Positions 49,098 to 57,152 of a stretch of DNA of 64,000 nt are shown here, piece by piece. Each line of letters opens with the position of its first letter. Positions within the stretch are counted from its first letter, which is position 1. The translations under genes were made by a program, and so were the position numbers. A model generated the notes under the pieces. The model was not told where the DNA came from. It searched no databases and saw only the letters and a program-made list of their open reading frames with translations. Source of the stretch: Hydrogenophaga sp. (lineage in GTDB: Bacteria; Pseudomonadota; Gammaproteobacteria; Burkholderiales; Burkholderiaceae_C); the NCBI RefSeq assembly GCF_014773545.1, contig NZ_SDDV01000004.1, positions 1-64,000 of the forward strand, given 5' to 3'.

Positions 49098-50473
49098 CAG
49101 GGCTGCGGCGCTTCGCGCTGTTCGACGAAGGCGCGGCCTCGCACATCCTGGGCCCAGGCGATCAGTGCCTGCTCGGCCTTTTCCTCGTGCAACTGCTCGC
49201 GCACGATCTCGCGCTGCTCGCGCTCGCTCAGCGTGCCCTGGCGCCGTTCGTCGACCCGGATCAGATGCACACCAAAGCGCGAGACCAGCGGCGCTGAAAT
49301 CTCGCCGGGGCGCAGCGTGTTCATGGCTTGCTCGAATTCGGGCACGAACTGACCCGGTCGGGCCCAGCCCAAGTCGCCGCCTTGCGGTGCCGAGCCGTCC
49401 TGGCTGTGCGCACGCGCCAGCGCTTCGAAACTGTCTTGACCGCTGATGATGCGCTGGCGCCACTGCCCGAGCTGGTCGAGTGCGGCTTGCGGGCTGAGCT
49501 GGGCGCTCGGGAGCAGCAGAATGTGGCTGGCTCGTGTCTCGGTCAGCAGCACGTCGGGCCGGCCGGCCTGCTGCTTTTCCAGCACTTTGAGGATATGAAA
49601 ACCCGCCGAACTGCGCAGCGGGCCAACGACGGCGCCGACCGGCAGCGCGCGGGTGGCTTGGACGAACAGTTCGGGCAGGCGATCGGCCGGGCGCAGACCG
49701 AATTCGCCCCCACGGACGCGCTCGGGCGCGTCGGAGAATTCGAGCGCCAGGGCGGCGAAGTCGGCGCCGGCGCGGGCCCGCTCGGCCACGCTCTGGGCGC
49801 GCGCTTGCAGCGCCTGCACGTGGTCTGCAGCCGTGTCTTGCGGCACCCGCACCAGCACGTGTGCCAGGTTGAGCTCCAGCCCGCCGTCGCCCACCGGTTG
49901 GCGCTCGCGCAGGGCGTCGTCGATCTCGCTTTCGCTCACCCGCACCCGGGCGGCAATTTCACGCTCTTGCAGCATACGCAAAACGATCTGGGTGCGCAAC
50001 TCGTCGTGGAAACGGCGGATGTCGATGCCGTCGGCGGCCAGTTGGCGGTGCAGGGCGGGCACGCTCATGCGATTTTGCGCGGCAATCGATTGTTCGGCCT
50101 GCGCCAGCGTGGCCGGGTCGGCGCGGATGCCAAGCGCAGCCGCATGTTGGAGTTGGGCGCGTTCGTTGATCAGTTGCTCGAGCACATCGGCCGCCAGTTG
50201 GGGCCGCGGTGGCAGCGCCCTGCCTTGCTGGCTGAGTTGCTGTTCGATGCGCAGCAGGCGCTGGCGCACATCGCTGTTGGTGATCGGTTCGGCGTTGACC
50301 AGCACGACAATGAAGTCGGCGCTGCGCGCCGCCGCCGGCGCCGCCAGACTGAGCTGGGGCGACGGGCGCAGGGTTTGTGCCTGCGCCAGCGCGCCGCACA
50401 ACAAGGCCGGGCCCAGCAAGCAGAGCTTCAAGCGGGACCGGTGCGCAGATTTGCGAGGGGTGGGTTCAGTCAT
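49097..50473 (-). CDS. surA: Periplasmic chaperone/peptidyl-prolyl isomerase SurA
   Basis: 458 residues. Signal peptide [17 protein letters not shown], an N-terminal chaperone domain (residues about 50-190), and two parvulin domains ([12 protein letters not shown] to [12 protein letters not shown], and [13 protein letters not shown] to [12 protein letters not shown]) followed by the C-terminal helix. Escorts outer-membrane proteins, notably LptD, to the BAM complex. It overlaps lptD by eight bases and rsmA by one, giving a tightly coupled lptD-surA-rsmA unit. Confidence 0.95.
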   Translation of the reverse strand: MTEPTPRKSAHRSRLKLCLLGPALLCGALAQAQTLRPSPQLSLAAPAAARSADFIVVLVNAEPITNSDVRQRLLRIEQQLSQQGRALPPRPQLAADVLEQLINERAQLQHAAALGIRADPATLAQAEQSIAAQNRMSVPALHRQLAADGIDIRRFHDELRTQIVLRMLQEREIAARVRVSESEIDDALRERQPVGDGGLELNLAHVLVRVPQDTAADHVQALQARAQSVAERARAGADFAALALEFSDAPERVRGGEFGLRPADRLPELFVQATRALPVGAVVGPLRSSAGFHILKVLEKQQAGRPDVLLTETRASHILLLPSAQLSPQAALDQLGQWRQRIISGQDSFEALARAHSQDGSAPQGGDLGWARPGQFVPEFEQAMNTLRPGEISAPLVSRFGVHLIRVDERRQGTLSEREQREIVREQLHEEKAEQALIAWAQDVRGRAFVEQREAPQP

Positions 50474-52976
50474 ATCGGTGGAAGCGGCTTGGTGGGTTGA
50501 TTTCTTCGCGCAGGGGCTGGTAGCGTGGCACGTGTTCTCTCAGCACCTGCAGAGGGTTCGAGCCCAGCCGCGAAAAGCCGTTCAATTCGAGCTGAAACAG
50601 CACGCGCTGGTTCGCAGCGGCCTGGCCGCGCTGCAACTGTTCGAGCACCAGACGGGCGATCCAGCAACCCGCATCGTACTCAAACCCGGCCACCAGATCG
50701 ACCACCTTGCCATCGGTCACACTGTAGTTGATGCGGCCGACGCTGTACCACTGGCGCGCGCACCGGCCGCCGCCGGGCTGGCGTTGCGCTGCGGCGGGCG
50801 GGCCCCACAAAGCGGACAGCGGCCACTGCCAGCTCAGGTCGACTTGTTCGCTGACGCCGCGCTGCAGGCGGTACGCGGCGCTCACAGACCGGAACGGGCC
50901 GGGCGTGTAGCTGGCGCTCAGCGTGCTGCGCACCGAGTTTCTGGTCTGGTGGTTGAACTGCACATTGGCGTCGAGCGACCAGAGCGGGCTCCACTGAATG
51001 CGCGCGCCCAGCAGGGTGTCGCTCAGGCGTTCGCGCACCGGGTCGCCGCCCGGCAGACCGCTGGCCCGGGGCAGGAAAACGTTTTGATCGCGCAGCAAAT
51101 AGCGCTGCGCCAGTCCGAAATGCGCCACTTCGGCGCCGCTGTCGGGGTCGAGCAGGCGCGAGCTGGCGCCGACCGTGAGCGCGCGCGTGTCCGAGATGCG
51201 GTCGTGGCCGCCGAAGGCATTTTCGGAAAAAATCGAACTGAAGTTGAAGTCTTTGACGGCCGAGTCGTAGTTGGGCAGCAGACGCTGGTCGCGGTACGGC
51301 GTCCAGGTGAAGAAGGCGCGTGGCTCCAGCGTCTGGGTGAACGGGCGGCCAAAATAACGCGCGCTGCGCTCGAACACCAGGCCACTGTCGAGGCTGAGGG
51401 TCGGCAGGCTGCGCGTGGCCTGGAGCGAGCCGTCGGCCAGCGCCGCATCGAAGCGGTAGTGGGTGCTGTGCCACTGCGCACGCGGGTGAACGAACCAGCC
51501 CGGCGTTTGCCAGCGCCGACCGATTTGCGCCAGCGCCAACGCGCGCGTACCGTTGACTTGGTGCGTGCGCGCCGGGTCGGACTGGAAGCGGGTGAGCTCG
51601 CTCAGCAGCGACCAGTCCCAGCCGTCCAAGCCGGCGATGCGGGCGTCGTTGCGCGTGTAGCGCAAGGCCAGCGAGGGCAGGCGATCATACGGTGGCACGA
51701 TGGGGGCGTGCAGGTCTTGCAAGGTCTGCCACTGGTGCACGCCGGCCGAGGCCGCCCAGGGGCCGTTCGTCCAGTTCAACACCGCTTCGCTGGCCAGCAA
51801 GCGCGCGGTCAGGCCGGTGTGGCTGCGTGGAAAGTCGCGCCAGTAATCGTCGTCGCTGACGCGGTTGATGTTGAGTCGCAGGTCCAGTGGGCCTTCGAGG
51901 TCGAACAAGCGCAGGCCGTCGCCGCTCAGTCGCTGCTGATGCTGCAGCGAGTAGCCCCAGCGCGCGTCGTCGCGCAAGCGGTCGGACGGCATCACGGAAG
52001 CGCGCAACTGGCCGCTGTAGTGCGGCTGCAGGTAGCGAAACTCGGCCCCGAAGTCCAGGCCGCGCCGACTCATGAAGGTCGGGTACAGCGTGGCGTCGAA
52101 GTTCGGCGCCAGGTTCAGGTAATAGGGCAGCGTCAACTCGATGCCGCTGATGTTGTCGATGTTGAAGGTCGGTGGCAGCAGGCCGGACTTGCGCTTGTCG
52201 GAGATGGGAAAGCTCAGAAACGGCGCGGCCAGAATCGGCACGCCCAGGAATTCGAGCACGGCTCCGCGGGCGCGCCCGACTTCCTGCGCGTGGTCGATGT
52301 CAATGCGCGCAGCGCGCACCAGCCAGTCGGGCCGCCATTGGGCGCCGGGTGTGCGCGGGCAGGTCGAGTAGCGCGCGTCGACCAGCGCCGTCTGATCTTC
52401 GCCCAGGAATTCAATCCGGCTGGCGTCGCCCAGGCCGATGCCGTCGAGCAAGGAAAACTCGGGCTGCTCAAAATGGCCGCGTTGGGTTTGCACGTTGAAC
52501 AGCAGCTCCGGGCCGGAAAAACGGTCGCCGCTGCGGTTGACCCGCACCTGCCCGAGCGCGCGCGCCTCCTGGCTGCGACGGTCGAATTCAAGCCGATCGG
52601 CGCGGATCACGATGTCGTGGCGGCGCAGCTCGGCGGCACCCTCGAGCACCACCTGCGCATCGGCCTGGCCCCACAGGCGTTCGCCAAAAAGAAAGATCGG
52701 CAAATAATCGTGCACCTGCGGCGGCAGGTGTTCTTGCAGCAAGGGGCTGGCGCGCAGCGGCACGCCAGCAGCGGGCGCTGCCTCGGCGGCGTTCTCTGCA
52801 GCCTGCCCCGCAGCCGGTGCAGCCAAGGCGGCAGCAGCCAGCAGCGCCCACAGGCCAGGCAGTGCCAGCGGCGCGCGTGCGGCCCTGGGGAGGCGGTGGA
52901 GCAGGGTAGGAAGCGGTGGTGCGAAGCGGCGGATCACGGCAAAGAGGTGTAGGTGGCAAGCAAACGGCAGCGACAC
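50466..52976 (-). CDS. lptD: LPS-assembly protein LptD
   Basis: 836 residues from GTG 52976; a second GTG 13 codons later (52937) is also possible. After a long N-terminus and signal segment (LALPGLWALLAAAALAAPAAG) comes the periplasmic beta-jellyroll (IVIRADRLEFDRRSQEARALG, SGPELLFNVQTQRG) and then the outer-membrane barrel with strand-rich repeats such as LTLPYYLNLAPNFDATLYPTF and RLPSLALRYTRND. Cysteines remain in YSTCPRTPG, GRCARQW and YDAGCWIARL for the interdomain disulfides. LptD with LptE inserts lipopolysaccharide in the outer leaflet. It begins 36 bases from an AmgK remnant on the other strand. Confidence 0.94.
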   Translation of the reverse strand: MSLPFACHLHLFAVIRRFAPPLPTLLHRLPRAARAPLALPGLWALLAAAALAAPAAGQAAENAAEAAPAAGVPLRASPLLQEHLPPQVHDYLPIFLFGERLWGQADAQVVLEGAAELRRHDIVIRADRLEFDRRSQEARALGQVRVNRSGDRFSGPELLFNVQTQRGHFEQPEFSLLDGIGLGDASRIEFLGEDQTALVDARYSTCPRTPGAQWRPDWLVRAARIDIDHAQEVGRARGAVLEFLGVPILAAPFLSFPISDKRKSGLLPPTFNIDNISGIELTLPYYLNLAPNFDATLYPTFMSRRGLDFGAEFRYLQPHYSGQLRASVMPSDRLRDDARWGYSLQHQQRLSGDGLRLFDLEGPLDLRLNINRVSDDDYWRDFPRSHTGLTARLLASEAVLNWTNGPWAASAGVHQWQTLQDLHAPIVPPYDRLPSLALRYTRNDARIAGLDGWDWSLLSELTRFQSDPARTHQVNGTRALALAQIGRRWQTPGWFVHPRAQWHSTHYRFDAALADGSLQATRSLPTLSLDSGLVFERSARYFGRPFTQTLEPRAFFTWTPYRDQRLLPNYDSAVKDFNFSSIFSENAFGGHDRISDTRALTVGASSRLLDPDSGAEVAHFGLAQRYLLRDQNVFLPRASGLPGGDPVRERLSDTLLGARIQWSPLWSLDANVQFNHQTRNSVRSTLSASYTPGPFRSVSAAYRLQRGVSEQVDLSWQWPLSALWGPPAAAQRQPGGGRCARQWYSVGRINYSVTDGKVVDLVAGFEYDAGCWIARLVLEQLQRGQAAANQRVLFQLELNGFSRLGSNPLQVLREHVPRYQPLREEINPPSRFHRYD

Positions 52977-53011
52977 CCGGGTGAGTAGAATCTGCGCCGA
53001 TTATCCGAGAT

Positions 53012-53401
53012 TGTTCTGCGACCCTTGCGCGCTTTCAAGACGCCGTCCACGGCCCGATCAGCTACGACATCGCCAGCTTGCTGCGCGACGCCTTTCTGAG
53101 CTGGGACGAAGACTTCGTCATCGACCTCACGGTGCGCTATTGGGAAAAAGCGCGTCCGGCTGGACTGATGGATTTTGAAGACTGGCACCAAGACTTTGGC
53201 GCTTTTTACCGTGCGGTGGAATGGATGGGCTTGCAGCGGCATCTGAAAGTAGCCGGTATTTTTGCCCGCCTGACGCTGCGCGACGGCAAGCCAAAATACC
53301 TGGCCGACGCGCCGCGCTTCATTCACTACATTCGCCACACCAGCCACCGCTACCGCGAACTGGGGCCGCTGCTGGTGTTGATCGGATGCCCGTTAACGTG
53401 A
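53012..53401 (+). pseudogene. amgK: Remnant of an AmgK-type sugar kinase (C-terminal part only)
   Basis: The frame from 52985 to 53401 encodes a run that matches the C-terminal lobe of the aminoglycoside-phosphotransferase-like anomeric kinase AmgK: FQDAVHGPISYDIASLL, then RDAFLSWDEDFVIDLTVRYW, WHQDFGAFYRAVEWMG and FIHYIRHTSHRYRELGPLL. The N-terminal lobe with the nucleotide-binding lysine and the catalytic loop is missing and lptD occupies the space on the other strand. No usable start precedes the remnant, and the expected last residues are replaced by IGCPLT. AmgK and MurU recycle MurNAc in many proteobacteria and lie beside lptD in Burkholderiales; murU is also absent here. Confidence 0.75.
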
Positions 53402-53426
53402 AAGTCGGGCCGCGACTCACTTCGCT

Positions 53427-53452
53427 CCCCTCTCCCGCGTGCGGGAGAGGGG
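53427..53452. repeat. Palindromic intergenic element, probable bidirectional terminator
   Basis: CCCCTCTCCCGC (53427-53438) and GCGGGAGAGGGG (53441-53452) form a perfect 12-base stem with a 2-base spacer, followed by GTTGGGGGTGAGGGAG. Elements of this CCCTCTCCC-type recur between genes of many beta- and gammaproteobacteria. It lies exactly between the converging AmgK remnant and the GntP gene. Only one copy is seen in this window. Confidence 0.75.
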
Positions 53453-53485
53453 TTGGGGGTGAGGGAGAACGGGCAGGACTTTCAT

Positions 53486-54943
53486 TTAAAACGACCCGAA
53501 CGCCGTTCCCAGCAGCACCACAGCCACCAGCGCCAGCAGTGGAATGGCGACCGCGACGACGAAGATGTCGGCGTACGACTGGCGGTGCGTCAGGCCGCAA
53601 ATGCCCAGCAGCGTGATGACGGCGCCGTTGTGCGGTAGCGCGTCCAGGCCGCCAGCGGCGATCGCCGTCACGCGGTGCAGCAAGTCAGGCCCTATGCCCG
53701 CCGCCTGCCCCATCGCCAGCCAGTGCTCGCCGAGTTCGCGCAGCGCAATCGTCATGCCGCCCGAGGCCGATCCGGTGACGCCGGCCAGGATGTTGACGGC
53801 AATCGACAGCGACACCAGCGGGTACTCGGGCGCAATGCCCAGCACGGCGTCGCGAATCAGTGCAAAACCGGCCAGCGAGGCGATCACGGCGCCAAAACCG
53901 ACCTGCGAGGCGGTGTTGAGCAAGGGAAGCACCGAACTGCTGGCGCCTTGTTCGAGCGTGTCGCTGAGCTTGTCCAGTCGCTTGCGCTGCAACACGATCA
54001 GCAGCACGATGGCCGCGCTCAGTGCCGTCACCACAGCCCAGAGCCCGCGCACGCTGGCGATGTCGGTGGCGCCAAAACGCGGCTCGGCCAGGTAGGCGGT
54101 GTCCAGCGCGGGCAGCAGCCAGGTGGCCAGCAGGTAGTTGAGCACGATCACCAGCAGCACCGGCGCCAGGGCGCAGGCCAAGGCCGCCCGGCCGGCTGCC
54201 ACGCTGGCGTCGGCACCGGGCCGGGTCGCCGGGGCGGGCTTGACGGCGGCGCTGGGCAGACCGGCGGACGGATCGACCGGCAGCGCCGCTTCTTCGTGCT
54301 GTCCGTAGCCCTCGCCGCGCGCCCGGGCTGCCGCCGCCCGGCGTGTCAGCCAGAGCAGGCCCAGCGCCAGCATCAGCGCGCCGCCCAGCAGGCCAATGCC
54401 GGGCGCGGCAAACGGCGTGGTGCCGAAGAAGGGCATGGGAATCGCGTTCTGGATCGCCGGCGTGCCCGGCAGCGCGCTCATGGTGAAGGTGAAGGCGCCC
54501 AGCGCAATGGTGGCCGGAATCAGCCGCTTGGGCAGATCGGCCTGGCGAAACAGCGCGGCGGCTATTGGGTAGACCGCAAATGCCACCACGAACAGCGAGA
54601 CGCCGCCGTAGGTGAGCACCGCACAGGCCAGCACGATGGCCAAAATGGCGCGCCCGCTTCCCAGTGCGGTGACGATGGCGTGCGCAATCACCTGCGCTGC
54701 GCCCGAGGCCTCCATCAGCTTGCCAAATACCGCGCCGAGCAAAAAGAGGGGGAAAAATGCGATGACGAAGCTGCCCAGCGCCGGCATGAAAACCTGGGTG
54801 TAACTCGCCAGCAAGGGCGCGTCGGCGCTGAACAGCACCGCCAGCAGCGCCATCAGCGGCGCCAGAAGCAAGACGCTGATGCCGCGGTAGGCCAGCACGA
54901 TCAACAGCGCCAGCGCCAGTACGATGCCCAGAATGCTGGTCAT
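53486..54943 (-). CDS. GntP-family permease
   Basis: 485 residues with about 12 hydrophobic segments, beginning TSILGIVLALALLIVLAYRG. Family traits are the paired motifs around LGSFVIAFFPLFLLGAVFGK and YGGVSLFVVAFAVYP, and the C-terminal half with ITGSASGGMTIALRE-like text (GVTGSASGGMTIALRE) and HNGAVITLLGICGLTHRQSY. GntP members import gluconate or related hydroxy acids with protons. In Burkholderiales close relatives sit with patatin-like and 3-hydroxybutyrate dehydrogenase genes, so hydroxybutyrate uptake is a plausible but unproven role. Its ATG overlaps the stop of the patatin gene by four bases. Confidence 0.88.
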   Translation of the reverse strand: MTSILGIVLALALLIVLAYRGISVLLLAPLMALLAVLFSADAPLLASYTQVFMPALGSFVIAFFPLFLLGAVFGKLMEASGAAQVIAHAIVTALGSGRAILAIVLACAVLTYGGVSLFVVAFAVYPIAAALFRQADLPKRLIPATIALGAFTFTMSALPGTPAIQNAIPMPFFGTTPFAAPGIGLLGGALMLALGLLWLTRRAAAARARGEGYGQHEEAALPVDPSAGLPSAAVKPAPATRPGADASVAAGRAALACALAPVLLVIVLNYLLATWLLPALDTAYLAEPRFGATDIASVRGLWAVVTALSAAIVLLIVLQRKRLDKLSDTLEQGASSSVLPLLNTASQVGFGAVIASLAGFALIRDAVLGIAPEYPLVSLSIAVNILAGVTGSASGGMTIALRELGEHWLAMGQAAGIGPDLLHRVTAIAAGGLDALPHNGAVITLLGICGLTHRQSYADIFVVAVAIPLLALVAVVLLGTAFGSF

Positions 54944-56031
54944 GCGGCGATCACCTGCGTCAGATCGAAGCTGCTGCGCTGGCCCAGGGCAGCGCCGTGC
55001 TGCGCCAGCCAGCGCTCGGCAGCGCCAAACCCGAGTTCATGCAACTGGTGCAAAAACGCCCAGTCGGTCTTTGTCTTGCTGTCTGCGCCCAGCGGTGCCA
55101 GCGAAGCGCCGCCGTCGAGCAGGTGCAGGCGCAGCGCCGCCACGCGCTCGAACAGGGGGTGTTGGTATGGGTGCGCCGGTCGGTCATCCTCCCCGATCAG
55201 TTGCTTGAGCAGGGCGATCGAGCGCAGTTCCTTGAGCAAGCTGGTGTTGAAGGTGACTTCGCCGATGCGCTCCAGAATATCGGAGGCGCGCTTGGGCAGT
55301 TCGACGCGCTCGATCGGGTTGATCTGCACCAGCAACAAATCGTCGGCCGGGCTGTCGGCGATCAGCGGCATGAGCGTGGGGTTGCCGGCGTAGCCGCCGT
55401 CCCAGTAGGCTTCGCCGTCGATTTCCACCGCCTGAAACAACAGCGGCAGGCAGGCCGAGGCCAGCACCATGTCGGGTGTCAGTTCGGTCTGCTTGAACAC
55501 CCGCAGCGCACCGGTGCGTACCTGGGTGGCGGCAATGAAGAGCCGGGTTTTGTGGCAACGGCGCACGCGCTCGAAGTCTACCGTCTGCTCCAGAATGCCG
55601 CGCAGAGGGTTCAGATTGAGCGGGTTGAACTGGTACGGCGAGAGCTGGCTGCCGAACAGTCGGCCGGCTTGCTTCATGGGCTCGAGCCAGGGCGCCAGCC
55701 AGGGGTTTTGGGGGCTGAACCAAGGCCCCAGGGGGTGACGCTCGATGTGATGAAACGGCGACAGCTCGGCCACGCGACTCCAAAAGCAGCGCAGCACGCG
55801 GCGCGCGCCTTCGCGTCCGCCGTCCATCAGTCCGGCGGCCAACGCCACGGCGTTCATGGCGCCGGCGCTGGTGCCGCTGATGGCGTCGATTTCCAGCCAT
55901 TCCTCTTGCAGCAGTCGATCCAGCACGCCCCAGGTGAAGGCGCCGTGCGAGCCGCCGCCTTGCAGCGCGAGGTCGAGTTGCAGGGGTTTGCTGGGCGTCT
56001 CGGACGCTGAGGGACTGTGGCTGCGGGTCAT
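54940..56031 (-). CDS. Patatin-like phospholipase
   Basis: 363 residues from ATG 56031, which has AGGAG five bases ahead. Serine acyl hydrolase with oxyanion GGGSHG, nucleophile in GTSAG and catalytic Asp in DGGY, the complete patatin dyad, followed by a C-terminal helical region. No signal peptide, so it is cytoplasmic or peripheral. Coupled to the GntP gene by overlap. Substrates may be phospholipids or, given the partner, lipidic esters of hydroxyalkanoates; this is inference. The LysR regulator lies upstream on the same strand. Confidence 0.9.
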   Translation of the reverse strand: MTRSHSPSASETPSKPLQLDLALQGGGSHGAFTWGVLDRLLQEEWLEIDAISGTSAGAMNAVALAAGLMDGGREGARRVLRCFWSRVAELSPFHHIERHPLGPWFSPQNPWLAPWLEPMKQAGRLFGSQLSPYQFNPLNLNPLRGILEQTVDFERVRRCHKTRLFIAATQVRTGALRVFKQTELTPDMVLASACLPLLFQAVEIDGEAYWDGGYAGNPTLMPLIADSPADDLLLVQINPIERVELPKRASDILERIGEVTFNTSLLKELRSIALLKQLIGEDDRPAHPYQHPLFERVAALRLHLLDGGASLAPLGADSKTKTDWAFLHQLHELGFGAAERWLAQHGAALGQRSSFDLTQVIAA

Positions 56032-56088
56032 GGAAACTCCTGGTGTGGTTCGCGCTCTATTGTGCACAGCAGCATGAAAGTGGTGAGG

Positions 56089-57063
56089 CTATCTGGCTTG
56101 ACAGGCCAACCAGTCGGCGCTGGCGGGGTTTTCGTTGTGTACTTGTTGCAAGTAAGCGACGAAGCGCGCCGCCGGTGCCGACAGAGGCCGGTCGGTGCGC
56201 CAGACCACCGACCACTGGCGCTGGATTGGAAAGCCCTCCACCGGCAGGCGCACCCAGGGGCAGGAATCGGCTGCGTCTGCGCGCTGTGCGCCCCAGCGCA
56301 GACTCAGCGCCGAGATCACCGCCAGGCCCAGGCCGGCGCCGACCGCGTGCTTGAGCGCTTCGTTGCTGCCCAGGCTCATGGCGATGCGGGGTGAAAAGCC
56401 GCGCGCGCTGAAATGGCGCTCGGTCACCAGTCGGGTGCCGCTGCCGGGTTCGCGCATCAGCCAGCGTTCATGCGTCAACTGGCGCAGCGGCACCGGCGGG
56501 CCGTCGGCCAGCGCGTGCTGCTGGGGACCGATCACGACCAGCGGGTTGTCCATGAAAGGCAGGTTTTGCAGCGGCAGATCGTCGGGCGGCAGCATCATCA
56601 CCGCCAGCTCGTCGGCGCAGTCGTGCAGGCGGGCGATCACGCGGTCGCGGTTTTCCACCGCCAAATCGATCTCCACGCCCGGATGCAGCTGCGCGAACGG
56701 CCCCAGCAGGTCGGGTACGAAGTATTCGGCGGTGGTCACCGCCGCGATGCGCAACCGCCCGCTGAGCAGGCCGTGCATGTCGGCCAGTCGGCTCTCAAAG
56801 CGTTGCCAGCAGGCGTTGACTTCGGCCACCGTTTGCTGCAGCGCTTCGCCAGTCGGGGTCAGGCGGATGCCGCGCCCGATCGGCTCGAACAAGGCCTCGC
56901 CCACCAGCGCCGAGAGCTCGCGCAGATGCACGCTGACGGTGGGTTGACTGACGTGAATCTCGCGCGCCGCCTGCGTCACCGAACCCAGGCGTGCGGTGAC
57001 TTCGAAGGCGCGCAGTTGCTGTGGCGATGCGCGCAGCAGGCGTGTATTCATAGGTCCGGTCAT
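56089..57063 (-). CDS. LysR-family transcriptional regulator
   Basis: 324 residues from ATG 57063 (a second Met four codons later, 57051, is possible). The N-terminal winged HTH (LRAFEVTARLGSVTQAAREIHVSQPTVS) is followed by a linker helix and a periplasmic-binding-like effector domain (LRIAAVTTAEYFVPDLLGPF, GAGLGLAVISALSL). It resembles CbbR-group regulators. It is divergent from icd across 89 bases, the classical LysR arrangement, so control of icd or autoregulation is likely; the downstream patatin-GntP genes are on the same strand, 57 bases after its stop, and could be co-regulated. Effector unknown. Confidence 0.9.
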   Translation of the reverse strand: MTGPMNTRLLRASPQQLRAFEVTARLGSVTQAAREIHVSQPTVSVHLRELSALVGEALFEPIGRGIRLTPTGEALQQTVAEVNACWQRFESRLADMHGLLSGRLRIAAVTTAEYFVPDLLGPFAQLHPGVEIDLAVENRDRVIARLHDCADELAVMMLPPDDLPLQNLPFMDNPLVVIGPQQHALADGPPVPLRQLTHERWLMREPGSGTRLVTERHFSARGFSPRIAMSLGSNEALKHAVGAGLGLAVISALSLRWGAQRADAADSCPWVRLPVEGFPIQRQWSVVWRTDRPLSAPAARFVAYLQQVHNENPASADWLACQAR

Positions 57064-57152
57064 ATTCGTTGCATCAAAAAAATGTATTTTTATTCATGAG
57101 TCGATCGTTTTATAGTCGGCCCGTCTCATCCCGCATAACGAAAGGCGCTTGC
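57064..57152. promoter_or_regulatory. Divergent AT-rich promoter region between the LysR gene and icd
   Basis: 89 bases, unusually AT-rich (CATCAAAAAAATG, ATTTTTATTCATG). TATAGT at 57111-57116 is a good -10 for icd; TTTTTA at 57087-57092 is a weak -35 with an 18-base spacer. A LysR box (T-N11-A) could be placed in several ways, so none is assigned. Confidence 0.45.

Noticed and set aside
49653..52952. 1099-codon plus-strand frame over surA and lptD
   Set aside because: Antisense to two well-supported genes; Arg/Ser/Ala-rich translation without domain features.
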